20,092 nucleotides of DNA from Onstottus_A sp036505875. GTDB lineage: Bacteria > Acidobacteriota > Blastocatellia > UBA7656. A model generated the notes under the pieces. The model ran no database searches. It worked only from the letters and a program-made list of their open reading frames with translations, and was not told the origin of the DNA. The stretch lies in NCBI GenBank assembly GCA_036505875.1, contig DASXSR010000267.1:1-20092 (forward strand), in the 5' to 3' direction. Shown piece after piece: positions 13,451 to 20,092 of the stretch. The position numbers were made by a program, and so were the translations under genes. Numbering within the stretch: the first letter of the stretch is position 1; the number at the start of each line of letters is the position of its first letter.

Positions 13451-16400
13451 ATGAAAGATGATAAGCCGAAGTCTCTGCGAGTGAAGCGACTCAGCATAAT
13501 GGGATTCGCGATGGTCATTGTGTTGTTACCCTTTGGCCTTTACTACCTATTCTTCGTCTCCTCACAGATTGACTACTTTACGAACCGAGACTTTCGGGTG
13601 CTCGCCGAGATCGGCAATCAGATAAGCGCAAAGGTCGACAACCTTTCGAATAATCTTATCTACGCGGCGCGGAAAACAAAGCAAGACAAGAGCTCCACTA
13701 CAAAAGTAGAAGGCAAGAATCGGGATGAGACGGCGAAAGAAACGGTTAAGCAGGCGGCGAAGCCGGAAGCTGATGTCCAGAAAGTTAAGGCGGCAGTAAG
13801 TCTCGTCCCTGACCTAAAGTTCGATCCTGCTCAATACCAGCAGTTCAAAGGCTCGACCGTACAACAATCGGCCGCTACAGCAAAAAAGGCGCCGCCCAAC
13901 GGAGCCGAAAGCCCTTCGATCGTTGACAAGAACCGAAGTCATCGCCGCGCAACTCCAACAAATAAGCCCGTCACGACTTCGGCAACAGCCGGTTCCCAAC
14001 CTCGCGTCACTATGAGCGTCAATCCGGAGCAAGGCTCCTTTTGGCTTTATCTGCATTACGAGGGCGCCTCAAGCGACTTGCCCGCAAACTTTCCGGTCAA
14101 AAGCGAGCTGAACACGCTGTTCGAGCCTCTTGTCTCCCGATATGTGATAGACGAGAAAACTGAAACACAAGAGCGGTTATACGACGAAGTGCTGGTCGCC
14201 GAACAGGAGAACGGAAGAGTGATCTTTCAGCACGGCCCGCCGGGACTGAACGTTGTCACGCTGGACAATATTTTGAACAGCAAGGGTGGCAAGCTCGAGC
14301 CGAAGCTGACTGAGCAGTCCAGCGGCCTTTTCGACGTGCAACTGGCCGGCACGCCGCACACACTCTTCTTGCAGCCGATCAGGCTGGGGCTCTCAGCCAA
14401 CGAAGACGAGAAACAGCAAGGCGTTCGCTGGTTAGTGTGTGGCTTAACTCGAACGGATCACTTCAGAGATAAGACCTTCGCGGTTTCCTACACGGTTCTG
14501 ATAATTTTTGCGGCCGTCGTCTTGTTGGCGCTGCTGAGCTGGCCGTTGCTGAAGTTGAAGCTGATGGGCCCGAAAGACAGGCTGCGGCGCCCCGACCTTG
14601 GCCTCACCGTGCTATCGGCACTGATGGGAACTGCGCTACTGACTTTCGTTCTCCTGGATGTGCACACCTACGTCAGCCTGGAGAACAGACTCGACCATAA
14701 TCTGCAGGTGCTCTCCGGGAACATCAAAGCAAACTTTCAAAAGGAAGTGGTTGCTGCTATCAGTGAGTTGAGAGAACTCAACGCCAAATTAGTAAGCAAG
14801 GCTCAAGAGGAAAAAGCCGGGGCTCTAAAAGACTTGGCGACTTCCATGAGGTCGACTAGCGTGAGTCCTGACAGAAAACAAGCGCTTTCCTTGTTGGGTT
14901 ATGTAAACATCTTTGTCTGGAACGGTTCCCGGCGCGTTGAGCAACAACAGAAGCGGTCGAGTCAGACCACATTCAGTGTTCTGACCGGCAACGAAGGTCG
15001 ACTCGAGGCCAGGCCCGGTCAGGTCCAACAAGGCGACATCAGTTTCGATAGGGCGCCCTATCCTTACCTCAACGGGGCGTCGTGGACCGATTCCACCGGT
15101 CAGCAACGCATTAAGTGTACGACGAAGAATGAAACCACTGCGTTCGTCGATGTGTCCAATCGTCAGTTTTTCCGAAACGCGAAATCAGACAATCTATGGA
15201 AGCTCAAGGAAGCGGACTCCGATTACACGCTGGAGATGGTAAAGCTAAGGACCACCGGTGAAAACGCCGCGATTATCGCGACTAAAGTGCCGCTGTCGTC
15301 CTGGATCTCGAACCTTGATACACGGCTGTTATCGCTTATGGGAACCGTACTGCCGGCGGGTTATGGTTACGCGGTGATCGACAGCAACGGGCAGGTGCAG
15401 TTTCACTCCGATGAACTTAAGAATCTTGAAGAACAGTTCTTTGCTGAATGCGAGAACAACCACCAGCTTCGGGCAACAGTTCTGGCTAGAACGAATGGGT
15501 TCATTAATGCAACGTACCTCGGCAGGGCGCACAGCTTGTATGTTAGCGCTCTCGATGGGACACCCTGGATGCTGGTCGTATTCAGAGACAAGCAACTCGC
15601 CAGAACCGTCAATCTCGAAATGAACACGTTATCGATAATGCTTTACCTCGGATTCGTGTTGATTCCGTTTGTCTTGATCTCCGCAATCGTGATTCTGACC
15701 GCGGTGATCCGTCCAGGCATTCTACCTCAGGAGGGCGAAAGGATGAGGTGGCTGTGGCCTGATCCCCGTCGCGCTCGCCGGTATGAAGTGGTGATAGGGA
15801 TCAGCGTTTTGATCGTGGCGATTCTTTTAGTGGCACTCACCTTGTCGGGCGGATTGTTTCTGTTTGCGTCTTGCGTCCTGCTCCCATATCTCGCAGCGGC
15901 GCTGGCGGCGTTCATACTCATGAAGGATCCAGGTGAAAGTGATTCGGGCCACTTGAGATCGGGCAGGTTGCTTTCTTATCGCAACGGCTATGCGATTGCC
16001 TTTGCGGGGCTTCTTACAATCGCGGCCGTGCTGCCGGCCGCGGGGTTCTTTAAGTTAGCCCGCGCGTTCGAGTTGAAGCTTTTGACCAAGCAAGGTCAGG
16101 TCAGCATTGCCAAAGCGCTCGAACAACGCAACCAACAAATCATCTCGCAGTACGCCTCGATCGACTTCGGCGACCAGGCAGAGAAAGGCGGCAAAGTCGA
16201 GGGACGGCAAGTTGCTCAGCCCATCTCGATCAAGCGAAAGGCCGCCTTTCTGCGGCAACGACTCGACGAATCAAACCTGGACGTTTACGACTCGTTTTTC
16301 TTTGGCACCACCCATCCTGATAGCCCCCAGGATCAGTTTCAACCTGAAACACTTGGAGGCGTTGATTGGATCCTCGCGCAATTCCGGCCCGCTTACAATC

Positions 16401-17800
16401 AGAGCTGCGTCGAGAACCAAGAACTGGCCAAGGGCGCGTCGTCAGATGGACTTTGGCGCTGGCAAACGGACGGCGGGGATCAGATTTTCCTCGAGAAAGA
16501 CAAGGATGGACAACCAGGAGAGCCGTCGGTCACCCTGCTGTCTACGATACCGGATGTAACCGCATCCGACGCGTTATGGAAGTGGCTGGCCGTAAGTGCC
16601 GTTTTAATCATTCTCGCCGTCTCACTTTATGGACTTGTTCGCTTTGTAGCGCGCCGCTTCTTTTTGCTGGACATGGATTTGCCCTGCCCGGCGGCTTTTC
16701 CCGGAAGCTACGTCTTGCTTCGCTCGTCGATGGCGCCCAACGGAAGCAAATGGAATCCGGCGGAGTATTACGTTACCGATCTCGGCCCGGTGAAAGATTG
16801 GCAGACGTGGAGAAAAGAACTCGTCTCCGCCGCTCCCAAAACCGGTATCTCAGTAGTGCTCGATAATTTCGAGCGTTGCATGGACGACCCCGAGGCCTGT
16901 CGTGAAAATCTTCTGGTAATCGAGCATTTCCTGAGCGCCGGAGGACGTGTCGTGGTGGTTTCGACCGTCGATCCGTCCGGCTTTTCATTCATCCGGACTG
17001 CAAAGTTGCTGGAAAATGGCAGCGCGGAAAGCGCTTCGACCGAGCCTGACTACGAGTCGGACTCGGCAGAGGTAACGCAGCCAGGCGCGGACAACGGACA
17101 GCCCGTAACGCTTTCTCCCGCGGATGCTGACATACAAGCTCGATGGACGACCGCCTTCACAAACTTCGGACTGGTCTTCGCCGCGGACAATTCCAACCCG
17201 AATTTTGTTAAAGCAAATCCCGAGTTTTTGAGAGTGCTAAGAACAACTCGGCCGTGGCGCTACATCGAAGTGATCGGGAAGGGCATCGTAAATGGGACGC
17301 TTCCGCGAGAGAACGACAATGCTCGATCGAGTGCCGAGGAGCAAATAATCCACGTGGTCGAGCAGGCCCGCCCTTATCATCAGGCTCTTTGGGAAACTTG
17401 TTCGGAGGGCCAACGCTGCTCCCTCATTCACATCGCTCAAGACGGTATGATCAGCCCCAAGAACAGGCACTTGCGCCGTTTGGTGAAGCGCGGACTTGTG
17501 GTGCGCGATCCGTCGCTGCGTTTGATGGACGAGAGCTTCCGGCGCTTCGTCCTCTCGGCGTCCCGTGACGAGGACGTCGAGGGCTGGCAGCGACAAGAAG
17601 GGGGCAGCGCCTGGCAAGTAATGAAAGCGCCGCTCTTGTTGATCGTCATTACCGTCGCTCTGTTCTTGTTCGTCACTCAGAAAGAGATATACGATTCGAC
17701 TGTAAGCTTCATCTCCGCCATTACTCTCGGAATCGGGGCGTTGTTCAGGCTTCTGGGAATGTTCCAAAAGAGCAGCGGCGCAAGGGCGCCCGACGCTTAG
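13451..17800 (+). CDS. Giant multi-pass membrane sensor protein with Cache-like region and pseudo-NTPase module
   Basis: A 1449-aa protein. Ten membrane spans fit the positive-inside rule: ~14-36, 345-367, 384-403, 726-752, 778-799, 802-823, 846-867, 1043-1065, 1392-1408, 1414-1436, giving N- and C-termini inside. Three large extracytoplasmic regions follow: 37-343 (with a low-complexity linker ~75-190), 404-723, and 868-1042. The second resembles a double Cache ligand-binding domain: coil after the span, FVDVSNRQFFRNA (565-577), GYGYAVIDSNGQVQFHSDEL (637-656), GTPWMLVVF (703-711). The cytosolic part 1066-1391 has strands reading ISVVLDNFE (Walker-B-like, 1133-1141) and GRVVVVSTVDPSG, but no canonical Walker A, then a winged-helix-like stretch (NRHLRRLVKRGLVVRDPSLR, 1338-1357). 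GGAGG is seven bases before the ATG. No kinase, cyclase or chemotaxis output domain is present. Likely an envelope sensor or transport-associated STAND-like protein; function unknown. Confidence 0.8.
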   Translation: MKDDKPKSLRVKRLSIMGFAMVIVLLPFGLYYLFFVSSQIDYFTNRDFRVLAEIGNQISAKVDNLSNNLIYAARKTKQDKSSTTKVEGKNRDETAKETVKQAAKPEADVQKVKAAVSLVPDLKFDPAQYQQFKGSTVQQSAATAKKAPPNGAESPSIVDKNRSHRRATPTNKPVTTSATAGSQPRVTMSVNPEQGSFWLYLHYEGASSDLPANFPVKSELNTLFEPLVSRYVIDEKTETQERLYDEVLVAEQENGRVIFQHGPPGLNVVTLDNILNSKGGKLEPKLTEQSSGLFDVQLAGTPHTLFLQPIRLGLSANEDEKQQGVRWLVCGLTRTDHFRDKTFAVSYTVLIIFAAVVLLALLSWPLLKLKLMGPKDRLRRPDLGLTVLSALMGTALLTFVLLDVHTYVSLENRLDHNLQVLSGNIKANFQKEVVAAISELRELNAKLVSKAQEEKAGALKDLATSMRSTSVSPDRKQALSLLGYVNIFVWNGSRRVEQQQKRSSQTTFSVLTGNEGRLEARPGQVQQGDISFDRAPYPYLNGASWTDSTGQQRIKCTTKNETTAFVDVSNRQFFRNAKSDNLWKLKEADSDYTLEMVKLRTTGENAAIIATKVPLSSWISNLDTRLLSLMGTVLPAGYGYAVIDSNGQVQFHSDELKNLEEQFFAECENNHQLRATVLARTNGFINATYLGRAHSLYVSALDGTPWMLVVFRDKQLARTVNLEMNTLSIMLYLGFVLIPFVLISAIVILTAVIRPGILPQEGERMRWLWPDPRRARRYEVVIGISVLIVAILLVALTLSGGLFLFASCVLLPYLAAALAAFILMKDPGESDSGHLRSGRLLSYRNGYAIAFAGLLTIAAVLPAAGFFKLARAFELKLLTKQGQVSIAKALEQRNQQIISQYASIDFGDQAEKGGKVEGRQVAQPISIKRKAAFLRQRLDESNLDVYDSFFFGTTHPDSPQDQFQPETLGGVDWILAQFRPAYNQSCVENQELAKGASSDGLWRWQTDGGDQIFLEKDKDGQPGEPSVTLLSTIPDVTASDALWKWLAVSAVLIILAVSLYGLVRFVARRFFLLDMDLPCPAAFPGSYVLLRSSMAPNGSKWNPAEYYVTDLGPVKDWQTWRKELVSAAPKTGISVVLDNFERCMDDPEACRENLLVIEHFLSAGGRVVVVSTVDPSGFSFIRTAKLLENGSAESASTEPDYESDSAEVTQPGADNGQPVTLSPADADIQARWTTAFTNFGLVFAADNSNPNFVKANPEFLRVLRTTRPWRYIEVIGKGIVNGTLPRENDNARSSAEEQIIHVVEQARPYHQALWETCSEGQRCSLIHIAQDGMISPKNRHLRRLVKRGLVVRDPSLRLMDESFRRFVLSASRDEDVEGWQRQEGGSAWQVMKAPLLLIVITVALFLFVTQKEIYDSTVSFISAITLGIGALFRLLGMFQKSSGARAPDA

Positions 17801-17830
17801 CAGACCATGCCGCACGCGTAGCTGGCATCG

Positions 17831-19000
17831 ATGAAAAAGAAAGTCCTGATCGGTCTTATCGTCGTGCTCTTGCTGCTGGCCGGAGCCTTCTTCTTCGTCG
17901 TGCCGGGGCAACTGGAAAAGCGCCTGAACGTCGCGCTTAGTCCGCCTCCGTACGCGGCCTCCGAACGCGCCATCGAGCTTCACAAGAAACTCCTGATCAC
18001 CGATCTTCACGCGGACTCGCTGTTGTGGGACAGGAACCTGAACGATCGCGCAACTCGCGGGCACGTCGATATTCCGCGGCTAATCGATGGCAACGTTGCG
18101 CTGCAAGCTTTCACCGTCGTAACCAAGACGCCTTTCGTATGGAAGATGAACATCGAGCGCAACGACGACAAGACCGACAACATCACCATCCTCGCGGTCG
18201 CCGAGCGCTGGCCCACTCCGACTTGGAGCAGCCTTACGCAGCGAGCGCTTTATCAGGCTAGAAAACTGCAAGGAGAAGCTGGTCAATCGAACGGCAAGCT
18301 TACGGTGATCAAGACGTCGGCGGACCTTTCAAGCTATCTGGACCGACGGATCGGGGACCCGCACATCACCGCGGGATTTCTGGGGATCGAAGGCGCACAC
18401 GCGCTTGACGGCAACCTCGACAACATCGACGTGCTGTTTGACGCGGGCTTCAGGATGATGGCGCCGACTCATTTCTTCGACAACGACATTGGCGGCTCGG
18501 CGCACGGAATCGAAAAAGGCGGACTGACCGACAAAGGCAAAGAGATGATCCGCCGAATGGAAGCACGGCGGATGATCGTCGATCTCGCGCACGCTTCGGC
18601 GCAAACGATCGACGACGTGCTGGCCATTGCGACGCGCCCGGTTGTGGTGTCGCACACCGGCGTAAAAGGCACTTGCGACAACCAACGCAACTTGAGCGAC
18701 GATCAATTGAAAGGGATCGTGCGAACAGGCGGGGTGATTGGAATCGGCTATTGGGAAACGGCGGTGTGCGGCAAAGACGCGAAAGCCATCGCCAAAGCGA
18801 TTCGCTACGCGGCCGATCTGGTGGGAGTCGATCACGTCGGGCTCGGATCAGATTTTGACGGAGCGGTCACCACGCCTTTTGATACAAGCGGGCTGGTTCA
18901 AATTACGGACGCACTGATTGGGGAGGCCTTTACTGATGAAGAGATCGGCAAGATAATGGGCCGCAACGCTCTCCGATTGCTGATACAGAATCTGCCTTGA
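17831..19000 (+). CDS. Membrane-anchored dipeptidase, peptidase family M19 (renal dipeptidase-like)
   Basis: A 389-aa zinc hydrolase of the amidohydrolase fold that cleaves dipeptides, including D-amino-acid-containing ones. It has an N-terminal signal anchor (hydrophobic 6-24), so it acts in the periplasm. All metal and substrate residues expected for M19 are visible: His60 and Asp62 in TDLHADSLLWD, bridging Glu187 in GIEGAHAL, His254 in VDLAHAS, His275 in VSHTGV, Arg286 in NQRN and Asp341 in GSDFDG. Length is usual for the family. There is no recognisable Shine-Dalgarno sequence; a five-codon reading frame (ATG at 17807 to TAG) lies in the 30-base gap after the giant membrane-protein gene, so expression may rely on reinitiation from that operon. 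Functionally it could recycle imported or cell-wall-derived dipeptides. Followed by the stem-loop array. Confidence 0.95.
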   Translation: MKKKVLIGLIVVLLLLAGAFFFVVPGQLEKRLNVALSPPPYAASERAIELHKKLLITDLHADSLLWDRNLNDRATRGHVDIPRLIDGNVALQAFTVVTKTPFVWKMNIERNDDKTDNITILAVAERWPTPTWSSLTQRALYQARKLQGEAGQSNGKLTVIKTSADLSSYLDRRIGDPHITAGFLGIEGAHALDGNLDNIDVLFDAGFRMMAPTHFFDNDIGGSAHGIEKGGLTDKGKEMIRRMEARRMIVDLAHASAQTIDDVLAIATRPVVVSHTGVKGTCDNQRNLSDDQLKGIVRTGGVIGIGYWETAVCGKDAKAIAKAIRYAADLVGVDHVGLGSDFDGAVTTPFDTSGLVQITDALIGEAFTDEEIGKIMGRNALRLLIQNLP

Positions 19001-19004
19001 TGTT

Positions 19005-19257
19005 CAGGCGGCTCAGTCCGTGGGAGTGACATGTCTATAGAAACAATGCAGGCGCGTGCACCCTCACTCCGGAGGAGTGACCTGTTTGTAGCATCAAGAG
19101 GGAACACCGGGTCGCATACGTACATGTGCAGGCTAACGAAGAGGTGACTCCTTACGGAGTCAGGACGATCCAGCGCGCCGCGTTCTATAGACAGGCGCCT
19201 CCTGTGGAGGCAGACGATCCCACGTCCCTAGCTAGACAGACGACTCCTCTGGAGTTG
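19005..19257. repeat. Array of five diverged stem-loop repeats with covarying stems
   Basis: Five palindromes share a CTCC-loop-GGAG core: CAGTCC/GGAGTG (19014-19028, one mismatch), TCACTCC/GGAGTGA (19064-19080), TGACTCC/GGAGTCA (19145-19162), GCCTCC/GGAGGC (19197-19211), CGACTCC/GGAGTTG (19241-19257). Loops are three or four bases. Flanks are also related: CAGGC or CAGAC a few bases before the stem, TCTATAGA after stem 1 and between stems 3 and 4, and CAG(G)ACGATCC after stems 3 and 4. Stem spacing is about 45-51 bases except one gap of ~81. The stem ends change on both sides at once, so base pairing is conserved. It fills the gap between two convergent genes; no T-runs follow the stems. Confidence 0.85.
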
Positions 19258-19303
19258 CGGGCGGGATGCAACGCGGGATTGGGAGAAGCGTCAACACCAA
19301 GGG

Positions 19304-20092
19304 TCATCGTGACTGCAACGCTTCCAGCAGCAGTTGCAGTTCCACCGCAGCCGTATAACTCAGATTCGGATCAGCCGCGAGCGCCGGATCGCGGTCGCCG
19401 CGCAGGATGGCCCGGAGTTTGGCTACCAGCGTTTTGGCCCACAGCGGATAATCTTCCTTCAACCATTCATCGAGGTATTGTTCCGCTTCGGTCGTGGCGC
19501 CCTGCTGAATGGCCTGAAAGACCCTGGCGAAAAGTTGTGCCTGATTGGACTGGCTCTCGCCGCCCGCGCGACGGTAGGCCAGGTAGCTGCCGATGGCTTG
19601 CTCGCGCGCCGCTTCCGCCGCGTGCGCGTTGCCGGTGGCCTGTTCCAGGTCGTGCAGGATGTCCCAGGTCATCCAGGGTTGGGCGGCGTGACCGAAAGGC
19701 TTTTTGCACTCAATTGCCCGGTGTAGTTCGCGCCGGGCTTCGTCGTAACGTTCCAGCTTGATCAGGGTATTGGCCAGATTGCTGCGGTCGAGTCCTTCAT
19801 TCCGCTTGTCCTGCAATCGGGCATAAATATCCGCCGCCTGTCGGTAAAAGGTCGCCGCGTCTTCCAGCCGCCCCATCTGGTCATAAAGAGTGCCCAGTTC
19901 GCCCAAGCTGGAAGCTTCGCCCGCACGGTTCTGCTGTTGCACCTTGATCGCCAGCGATTGCCGATATGCCTGCTCGGCCTGCTCGAACTGCGCTGCTTCA
20001 CGATGCGCTATTCCGATCTGATGCCAGAGGACGGCGACGCTACCTGGCTCGCCCATGGACTCGAAAATCCGGCGCGCTTCCCGGTAACTTTC
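19304..20092 (-). CDS. C-terminal part of a tetratricopeptide-repeat protein, 5' end outside the window
   Basis: The minus-strand frame is open to the last base, so only the last 262 residues are seen; the internal ATG at 20056 is not a real start. At least three ~40-residue TPR units of the kinesin-light-chain type are visible, each with a W/LG, G/A and A-x-x-x-Y/F pattern: around SVAVLWHQIGIAHREA, EASSLGELGTLYDQMG and EGLDRSNLANTLIKLERYDE. The tail has the composition typical of large TPR proteins (QLFARVFQAIQQG, LRAILRGDRDPALAADPNL). Such tails often follow NB-ARC/AAA, CHAT or TIR domains in multidomain signalling or defence-related proteins, but that part is not in view. Convergent with the M19 gene; its stop lies 46 bases beyond the last stem-loop. 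Confidence 0.85.
   Translation of the reverse strand, partial: ESYREARRIFESMGEPGSVAVLWHQIGIAHREAAQFEQAEQAYRQSLAIKVQQQNRAGEASSLGELGTLYDQMGRLEDAATFYRQAADIYARLQDKRNEGLDRSNLANTLIKLERYDEARRELHRAIECKKPFGHAAQPWMTWDILHDLEQATGNAHAAEAAREQAIGSYLAYRRAGGESQSNQAQLFARVFQAIQQGATTEAEQYLDEWLKEDYPLWAKTLVAKLRAILRGDRDPALAADPNLSYTAAVELQLLLEALQSR

Noticed and set aside
16709..16755. Functional ATP-binding site in the giant membrane protein
   Set aside because: The segment LLRSSMAPNGSKW lacks the G-K-S/T order of a Walker A motif, so an active ATPase cannot be claimed.
17237..18064. 275-codon minus-strand frame
   Set aside because: Antisense to the end of the giant membrane gene and the start of the M19 gene, both well supported; its composition is that of a shadow frame.
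19014..19257. CRISPR array
   Set aside because: Units differ from one another, spacing is irregular, spacers are themselves related, and no cas gene is present.
19126..19761. 211-codon plus-strand frame
   Set aside because: Begins inside the stem-loop array and runs antisense to the TPR gene; Pro/Arg-rich shadow composition.

Overview
The window looks like a chromosomal stretch of an uncultured or soil-type Gram-negative heterotroph, most plausibly Acidobacteriota (Blastocatellia-like). This is an inference from gene content and style: secreted DUF1080 protein, signal-peptide and lipobox proteins, M19 dipeptidase, GC-moderate codon use, GGAGG-type ribosome binding sites, and palindromic and heptameric intergenic repeats. 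No rRNA, tRNA, insertion sequence or CRISPR array is visible.

Layout. 1-2330 (minus strand): the 3'-truncated end of a two-gene catabolic operon (a HUMPS/OMP-decarboxylase-fold enzyme translationally coupled to a zinc alcohol/sorbitol-type dehydrogenase), preceded by msrB. 2308-5204 (plus): a well-placed promoter drives two overlapping, tandemly duplicated secreted proteins of unknown function, followed by a 340-aa protein of unknown function and a small double-ACT-domain protein. 5359-6129 (minus): a C39-like papain-fold cysteine protease and a small partner gene. 6235-10321 (minus): an oligopeptide/dipeptide ABC importer reduced to the lipoprotein and two permeases, with a heptameric inverted repeat between the binding protein and the first permease and no ATPase genes nearby. 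10419-13319 (plus): a DUF1080 (3-keto-disaccharide hydrolase-like) exported protein, a TfoX-N protein and an AidB-like acyl-CoA dehydrogenase, closely spaced like an operon. 13451-17800 (plus): a 1449-aa protein with ten predicted membrane spans, three extracytoplasmic regions (one Cache-like) and a cytosolic module resembling a P-loop NTPase without a normal Walker A, plus a winged-helix-like segment. 17831-19000: membrane-anchored M19 renal-dipeptidase-like hydrolase. 19005-19257: five diverged stem-loops with covarying stems. 19304-20092 (minus): the C-terminal part of a TPR protein cut by the window end.

The genes are mostly small independent operons. A recurring theme is the cell envelope and uptake/degradation of peptides and sugars (importer, M19 dipeptidase, C39-like protease, DUF1080 hydrolase, secreted paralogs). 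The best candidates for something undescribed are the giant membrane sensor/pseudo-NTPase, the covarying stem-loop array, the heptad repeat inside the importer operon, and the tandem secreted family.
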